This document shows positions 5,761 through 6,568 of a DNA stretch of 6,568 nucleotides, piece after piece; within the stretch, counting starts at the first letter, position 1; each line of letters opens with the position of its first letter. The notes under the pieces were generated by a model. It ran no database searches and was not told the origin of the DNA. It was given only the letters and a program-made list of their open reading frames with translations. The stretch is from the NCBI GenBank assembly GCA_016840125.1, contig JAEOSY010000583.1:1-6568 (forward strand), read 5' to 3'. Both the position numbers and the translations under genes were made by a program. The stretch is from Candidatus Helarchaeota archaeon (lineage in GTDB: Archaea; Asgardarchaeota; Lokiarchaeia; Helarchaeales; HEL-GB-A).

Positions 5761-6447
5761 ATGGAATTAACGAGAAGGGAGAGACGTCAATTAATCGTGA
5801 GCTGTGTCGTAATATCAATTTGTATAATTTTAATTTTTGCACTAGATCTCATTCTTGCAGGGATTTTTCCGTCAATGGATTCGGAATCGTGGAGGTACAT
5901 GAAATATTTCCTGATTTTTCCCCTGATCATTGGTGGGATAAGCATTATCTGGATCGTGAAGCCCAGAAAACTTACCCCACATGTCGTGGAAAGGTCCGAA
6001 ATTCAAGAAAAGGAACTCCATGAAGAATTGATTAATGTGGGGATAGTGCTTAGTGGCGAACTTTTAAAGATTATAGAGCGGATCGCATACTGTGATCCCG
6101 TCTATGCACGGAAACGGTTCCGAAAATGGCCGTGGAGAGCAAAGGGTAGAATAGTTCTAACAAGTAAAGAACTAATTTTTCTTAGTGTGAAAAAAAAAAA
6201 AACATACTTTTCAATCCCTATTTCTGCCATTCACGCTATCCAATACTTTGTCGCTAGAGGTGGTTCCAGAACATTCAAAGTGTGTGAAATCGTCTATCGT
6301 GAAACGGAGGAGGATCAGAAGGGGTCAGTGTTATTCATGGGGACAATCGGGTTCAGCACATTTGATTATCCCAGCGAAATTGAGTTGAAAAGCATGAAGT
6401 TAATGGAAACGTTGGAAAAGTGGTATGAAACCTGGGTGGAGGATTAA
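5761..6447 (+). CDS. Membrane protein with GRAM/PH-like domain
   Basis: This 228-residue protein is of no family I can name. It starts at ATG 5761 with AGGGAG at 5746-5751. A positive N-terminus (TRRERR) precedes two membrane helices (about 11-36 and 48-66). The rest (67-228) is soluble and probably cytoplasmic by the positive-inside rule. Residues 127-160 read AKGRIVLTSKELIFLSV, then a lysine run, then YFSIPISAIHAIQYF. This is the strand pattern typical of GRAM and bacterial PH domains (G-x-I-x-LT-x-x-x-L-x-F, then IP-x-x-x-I), which bind lipids or mediate protein contacts. Lysines 144-147 are encoded by a run of 13 As (6190-6202), prone to slippage. The gene ends overlapping the convergent gene at 6444 by 4 bases. 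Confidence 0.75.
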   Translation: MELTRRERRQLIVSCVVISICIILIFALDLILAGIFPSMDSESWRYMKYFLIFPLIIGGISIIWIVKPRKLTPHVVERSEIQEKELHEELINVGIVLSGELLKIIERIAYCDPVYARKRFRKWPWRAKGRIVLTSKELIFLSVKKKKTYFSIPISAIHAIQYFVARGGSRTFKVCEIVYRETEEDQKGSVLFMGTIGFSTFDYPSEIELKSMKLMETLEKWYETWVED

Positions 6448-6568
6448 GGGATGAGCTTTTTCAACTTCAGATTGATTATTTTCTTACAATAAGGGCAGAA
6501 AACCGGGTGTTTTTCTACCACGTCCTTCTCCACCACCAGTTTAATCATACCAACCAGCCAAAGTGTTA
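6444..6568 (-). CDS. Partial small protein with CxxC motif (Cys-rich KTR-like?)
   Basis: This is the 3' end of a minus-strand gene; the 5' end is beyond the window. The last 41 codons are open and end with TAA at 6446-6444. The terminal peptide VVEKHPVFCPYCKKIINLKL contains CPYC, a metal-binding type knuckle. The pattern of a charged stretch, an aromatic, CPxCK and a short hydrophobic end resembles the small Cys-rich KTR family found in Bacillota, often on mobile elements. The first CxxCG pair expected in that family is not visible in the part seen, so the match is tentative. The stop overlaps the end of the plus-strand gene by 4 bases, and no terminator separates them. Confidence 0.45.
   Translation of the reverse strand, partial: TLWLVGMIKLVVEKDVVEKHPVFCPYCKKIINLKLKKLIP

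Noticed and set aside
5753..5770. Five-codon upstream frame overlapping the start of the GRAM/PH-like gene
   Set aside because: Its ATG is only one base from the ribosome binding site, too close for initiation.

Overview
This is a low-GC bacterial window. Its centre is a compact three-gene, plus-strand cassette (863-3288) that I read as phage-defence or abortive-infection material. All three proteins look like members of the HEPN superfamily or its relatives. The first has an AbiJ N-terminal domain (AbiJ-NTD4 type) joined to a C-terminal HEPN-like domain. The second resembles DUF4145-type HEPN proteins but lacks the catalytic arginine. The third carries an intact R-x4-H motif. Each gene has its own purine-rich ribosome binding site or a usable substitute, and the gaps are only 33 and 44 bases, so one transcript is likely. 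I know of no named system with this exact gene order, and it is the best candidate here for something undescribed.

Upstream (1-862) there is no intact gene. This stretch holds a hairpin-forming repeat at the left edge, AGTTTAC-containing short repeats, a possible gene remnant (468-698) and four inverted repeats packed into 457-740. Downstream of the cassette is a gene-poor spacer (3289-3703) with an 18-bp perfect palindrome, then a TTG-started four-helix membrane protein (3704-4405). Next come about 1.35 kb without a convincing gene (4406-5760). That stretch is repeat territory: seven copies of a GTTTACGA motif, two copies of a roughly 160-bp element (family B), and a second copy of the left-edge hairpin repeat (family A). 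The two family A copies are in direct orientation and bracket about 5.1 kb that includes the whole cassette.

The right end has a second membrane protein with a GRAM/PH-like soluble domain (5761-6447), which contains a 13-A homopolymer. It overlaps by 4 bases the 3' end of a convergent minus-strand gene that runs off the window. That partial gene carries a CxxC motif.

Organism: AT-richness, AGAGG-type ribosome binding sites, frequent non-ATG starts, repeat-rich non-coding DNA and pyrimidine-rich CCCCTCCTCC tracts suggest a low-GC spirochaete such as Leptospira, or a Bacillota. No gene here is taxonomically decisive, so the assignment is a guess. The HEPN genes look more AT-rich than the two membrane-protein genes. 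With the repeats and remnant, this fits a defence cassette inserted into a hypervariable accessory region.
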